In this document: in pieces, positions 9,810-12,776 of the stretch
Layout of the letters: every line of letters begins with the position of its first letter
How positions within the stretch are numbered: the first letter of the stretch is position 1
Assembly (NCBI GenBank): GCA_041481485.1
Contig: JBGPBY010000171.1
Location: 1 to 12,776, forward strand
From: JBGPBY01 sp041481485
GTDB taxonomy: Bacteria; Acidobacteriota; Terriglobia; 20CM-2-55-15
Direction of reading: 5' to 3'
Length of the DNA stretch: 12,776 bases
Position numbers and translations under genes: made by a program
Notes under the pieces: generated by a model
What the model was told of the DNA's origin: nothing
The model's input: only the letters and a program-made list of their open reading frames with translations
Database searches by the model: none

Positions 9810-12776
9810 TTGTCGCCTCTCGGATACATCGCGCGCAGCGCAAGAAATCGGTTACCTTTTCTTTTGCTTTGGATCTTTCTGGCAGGTCCATTTTGGGGAG
9901 TGACCCTTGCCGCACAAGATCCAGTCACCATCACGACACTGAACCTTCCCGCGGGCGCTGCCGGTGCGGGATATTCACAGACCGTTGCTGCAAGCGGTGG
10001 GACCGCGCCTTATTCCTGGTCGTTGACGACAGGCGCCTTACCGGCCGGCCTCAGTCTGGACGGCGCCACCGGTACTATTTCCGGAACTCCAACAACTCCA
10101 GGCGGCTCCTCATTCACAGTGCATGTTGTCGACAGCGGAAGCCAGTTTGCGGATAAGGCACTGTCGATTGCCATTTCTCCGGCACCCCTGGCGATCACGA
10201 CATCGTCACTGCCGAACGGATCGGTCGGCGCGACTTATTCTCAGACAGCGGCAGCAGCCGGAGGTACGCCACCCTTCACCTGGTCGATATCCACAGGAGC
10301 GTTGCCGGATGGACTGGTACTCGATGTCAGCTCAGGCGCAATTGCGGGAACTCCTACGGCTGAAGGAACATTCGGTTTCACGCTGCATGTAGCCGACGGC
10401 GGGAGCCAGACGGCAGACCAGCCGCTGACGATTACCGTGTCTCCGACTTCACAGGCTCAGGCTCCAAGTATCACCACACACTCGCTGCCGGGGGCTACGG
10501 TTGGAGTTACCTACAATCAAACAGTAAACGCAAATGCCGGGACGCCTCCGTACACGTGGTCTCTGACTCCAGGCCCGTTGCCGCCCGGACTCGTCCTGAA
10601 CTCCAGCAGTGGAGCGATTACCGGCACTCCGACAACGGTGGGTTCATTTCCGTTCACAATCCGAGTTACCGATTCGATCAGTTTATTTGCAACCGAGAAT
10701 TTGACCATCGTCGTTGCACCGGCGCCGCTCGTGGTCACGACGCCTTCGTTGCCGGGAGGCACCGTCGGAACGGCGTATTCCCAAACTGCGGCGGCAACCG
10801 GAGGGACGCTTCCGTACAACTGGACGCTGTCGCCCGGACCGCTGCCACCGGGACTTACTCTCGCTGCAGGTACTGGAGTCATCAGCGGAACGCCAACCAC
10901 GGCAGGGACGTTCACCTTCACGCTGCGCCTGACCGACGGGGGAACGCAGTCCGACACCAAACAGTTGTCGATTGTGGTTGCGCCCGCGCCGCTCTCAATC
11001 ACGACGTCTTCGTTGCCGGGAGGCACCGTCGGAACGGGATATTCCCAGACTGCGGCGGCAACCGGAGGGACGCTTCCGTACAACTGGACGCTGTCCCCCG
11101 GACCGCTGCCACCAGGACTCACCCTCGCCGCAAGCACGGGAGTCATCAGCGGTACGCCAACCACTGCAGGGACGTTTACCTTCACGTTGCGTGTGGCCGA
11201 CGGGGGAACGCAGTTCGTCACCAAACAGTTGTCGATTGTGGTTGCGCCTGCGCCGCTTTCGATTACGACGGCTTCGCTGCCGGGAGGCACCGTCGGAACG
11301 GCGTATTCCCAAACTGCGGCGGCTACGGGAGGGACGCTCCCATACTCATGGACGCTGTCACCCGGACCACTGCCACCGGGACTCACTCTCGCTGCAGGGA
11401 CTGGAGTCATCAGCGGAACGCCAACCACGGCAGGGACGTTCACCTTCACGCTGCATCTGGCCGATGGGGGAACGCAGACCTTCGACAAGCAATTGTCGAT
11501 TGTGGTTGCGCCTGCGGCGCTTTCGATCACGACGCCTTCATTGCCGGGAGGTACCGCCGGAACGGGATATTCCCAAACTGCGGCGGCAACCGGAGGGACG
11601 CTTCCGTACACGTGGTCGCTGTCGCCAGGACCGCTGCCACCAGGACTCACTCTCGCTGCAGGCACTGGAGTCATCAGCGGAACGCCAACCACGGCAGGGA
11701 CATTCACCTTCACGCTGCATCTGGCGGATGGGGGAACGCAGACCTTCGATAAGCAGTTGACGATCGTGGTGGCGCCGGCGGCGCTCTCGATCACGACGCC
11801 TTCGTTGCCGGGAGGCACCGTCGGAACCGCATATTCCCAGACTGCGGCAGCAACCGGGGGGACGCTTCCGTACACGTGGACGCTGTCGCCAGGACCGCTG
11901 CCACCGGGACTGACTCTCACTGCAAACACGGGAGTCATCAGCGGAACGCCAACCACGGTAGGGACATTCTCCTTCACGCTGCATCTGGCCGATGGGGGAA
12001 CGCAGACCTTCAACAAGCAGTTGACGATTGTGGTGGCTCCCGCTCCATTGGTGATCACGACGCCTTCGTTGCCGGGAGGTACCGTCGGAACCGCATATTC
12101 CCAAACTGCGGCGGCAACCGGAGGGACGCTTCCGTACGCGTGGACGCTGTCGCCGGGACCGCTGCCACCGGGACTCACTCTCACCGCGAGCACGGGAGTC
12201 ATCAGCGGAACGCCAACCACAGCAGGGACGTTCACGTTCACGCTGCATCTGGCCGATGGGGGAACGCAGACCTTCGACAAGCAGCTGACGATCGGGGTGG
12301 CGCCGGCGGCGCTGGTGATCACGACAAACGCTCTGGCGGACGGCGAAGTCAGTGTTTCATACCTCCAAACGGCAGTGGCGACCGGAGGCACGCAGCCGTA
12401 CACGTGGACGCTGTCGCCGGGACCGCTGCCAACAGGACTGAGTCTCATTGCCAGTAGCGGCGCGATTACGGGAACACCGGGCACGGCAGGAGCTGTGGGG
12501 TTCACGCTGAAGGTGACCGACAATTTAGGCGTCACGGCGACCAAAGCGTTGTCGATCACGATTGGCGCTGCGCCATCGATCACGACCACCACGCTTTTGA
12601 ACGGCGAGGTCAGTGTGGTGTATTCGCAAACGGCGGCGGCAACCGGGGGCACGCAACCTTACACCTGGTCGCTATCGCCGGGACCGCTGCCTGCGGGACT
12701 GAATCTCAATGCCAGCAGCGGCGCGATCACGGGAACGCCGACTACGGCAGGAACCACGAACTTCTCACTGAAAGTG
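9810..12776 (+). CDS. secreted putative-Ig (He_PIG-like) repeat protein, 3' end outside the window
   Basis: The frame stays open from TTG 9810 to the window edge: 989 codons, no stop. Residues 1 to about 36 form a long signal peptide: a basic start (ARSARNR), a hydrophobic core (LPFLLLWIFLAG) and TLAAQ at cleavage. The rest is a chain of about 88-residue domains starting near ITT at residue 41. Ten are complete and an eleventh is cut by the edge. Each has SLPGGTVGTAYSQT, GGTLPYTWTLSPGPLPPGL, GVISGTPTTAGTF and a closing strand like QLSIVVAPAPLS, the look of the putative-Ig domain family common in surface and adhesion proteins. No cysteine was seen. Role unknown; adhesion or a cell-surface stalk is the usual guess. 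The C-terminus, with any anchor or enzymatic domain, lies to the right. Confidence 0.88.
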   Translation, partial: MSPLGYIARSARNRLPFLLLWIFLAGPFWGVTLAAQDPVTITTLNLPAGAAGAGYSQTVAASGGTAPYSWSLTTGALPAGLSLDGATGTISGTPTTPGGSSFTVHVVDSGSQFADKALSIAISPAPLAITTSSLPNGSVGATYSQTAAAAGGTPPFTWSISTGALPDGLVLDVSSGAIAGTPTAEGTFGFTLHVADGGSQTADQPLTITVSPTSQAQAPSITTHSLPGATVGVTYNQTVNANAGTPPYTWSLTPGPLPPGLVLNSSSGAITGTPTTVGSFPFTIRVTDSISLFATENLTIVVAPAPLVVTTPSLPGGTVGTAYSQTAAATGGTLPYNWTLSPGPLPPGLTLAAGTGVISGTPTTAGTFTFTLRLTDGGTQSDTKQLSIVVAPAPLSITTSSLPGGTVGTGYSQTAAATGGTLPYNWTLSPGPLPPGLTLAASTGVISGTPTTAGTFTFTLRVADGGTQFVTKQLSIVVAPAPLSITTASLPGGTVGTAYSQTAAATGGTLPYSWTLSPGPLPPGLTLAAGTGVISGTPTTAGTFTFTLHLADGGTQTFDKQLSIVVAPAALSITTPSLPGGTAGTGYSQTAAATGGTLPYTWSLSPGPLPPGLTLAAGTGVISGTPTTAGTFTFTLHLADGGTQTFDKQLTIVVAPAALSITTPSLPGGTVGTAYSQTAAATGGTLPYTWTLSPGPLPPGLTLTANTGVISGTPTTVGTFSFTLHLADGGTQTFNKQLTIVVAPAPLVITTPSLPGGTVGTAYSQTAAATGGTLPYAWTLSPGPLPPGLTLTASTGVISGTPTTAGTFTFTLHLADGGTQTFDKQLTIGVAPAALVITTNALADGEVSVSYLQTAVATGGTQPYTWTLSPGPLPTGLSLIASSGAITGTPGTAGAVGFTLKVTDNLGVTATKALSITIGAAPSITTTTLLNGEVSVVYSQTAAATGGTQPYTWSLSPGPLPAGLNLNASSGAITGTPTTAGTTNFSLKV
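9930..12776 (+). repeat. in-phase tandem domain repeats, 264-bp period, eleven units
   Basis: Units begin at 9930, 10194, 10470, 10734, 10998, 11262, 11526, 11790, 12054, 12318 and 12579 (first base of the ITT or VTT codons). Spacings are 264 bases (88 codons), except 276 for unit 2, which has a four-codon SQAQ-type insertion, and 261 for unit 10. All keep the reading frame. Unit 11 is incomplete at the edge. Confidence 0.9.
10734..12317 (+). repeat. homogenised block of six 264-bp units
   Basis: Units 4 to 9 have exactly equal length and nearly identical protein sequence, differing at a handful of positions (for example PYN/PYS/PYT/PYA before W, and LRLTDGG, LRVADGG or LHLADGG). Long stretches are identical at the DNA level too. 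Units 1-3 and 10-11 are clearly more divergent. This indicates recent unit duplication or gene conversion in the middle of the array. Confidence 0.85.

Noticed and set aside
9682..9915. 77-codon minus-strand frame upstream of the repeat gene
   Set aside because: It overlaps the signal-peptide region of the plus-strand gene and has no recognisable features; its start falls within coding sequence.
10556..12457. Arg/His/Cys-rich plus-strand frames at 10556-11752, 10972-11760 and 11876-12457, and minus-strand frames at 10995-11312 and 11538-12248
   Set aside because: These are out-of-frame readings of the same repeats, with composition typical of shadows (strings of R, H and C).
10517..12652. 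711-codon minus-strand open frame of repeated GSVPPVAAAVWEY-type units
   Set aside because: It is the complement of the tandem repeats of the plus-strand gene. The plus frame has a signal peptide, ribosome site and a recognisable domain family; the minus frame has none of these and stays open only because the same repeat unit recurs in phase.
9930..12776. Possible CRISPR-like array because of regular repeats
   Set aside because: Unit length is 264 bases with coding continuity and no spacers; these are protein-domain repeats.

Overview
The window looks like chromosomal DNA of a Gram-negative, exosortase-type bacterium. Two genes encode PEP-CTERM proteins (signal peptide, then a C-terminal PEP-like motif, a hydrophobic stretch and a basic tail). 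One encodes an outer-membrane beta-barrel, one a cyclophilin-type lipoprotein, and a very long gene is built from putative-Ig (He_PIG-like) repeats. This mix, with moderately high GC, is most reminiscent of Acidobacteriota; that placement is an inference. No rRNA, tRNA, CRISPR array, transposase or complete insertion sequence was seen.

Layout: 1-1225 holds a small hypothetical gene (-) divergent from an SDR-fold oxidoreductase (+) that lacks the usual catalytic Tyr/Lys. 1223-1861 (-) is a cyclophilin lipoprotein. 1862-2332 is non-coding and carries two hairpins. 2333-2977 (+) is PEP-CTERM protein A, which overlaps the next gene tail to tail. 2965-6706 (-) is a tight four-gene unit, in transcription order: CDP-paratose-2-epimerase-like enzyme, a second nucleotide-sugar epimerase/dehydratase, a family 2 glycosyltransferase, and an outer-membrane beta-barrel protein. 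6947-7744 (-) is PEP-CTERM protein B, with a strong hairpin after its stop and a very good sigma-54 promoter before its start. 7745-8067 is a divergent control region with two copies of the palindrome GTAAGG-N4-CCTTAC. 8068-9583 (+) is a glycosyltransferase/methyltransferase pair with overlapping reading frames. 9810 to the right edge (+) is a secreted repeat protein, at least 989 codons, which starts at TTG and has no stop in the window.

Read together, the region is about the cell surface: making and transferring an unusual sugar, and building exported or surface-anchored proteins. The most useful observations are (1) the sigma-54 promoter plus paired palindromes in front of PEP-CTERM gene B, which looks like an enhancer-binding-protein circuit, and (2) the long repeat gene. 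The longest closed reading frame in the window (minus strand, 10517-12652) is an antisense shadow of that gene.
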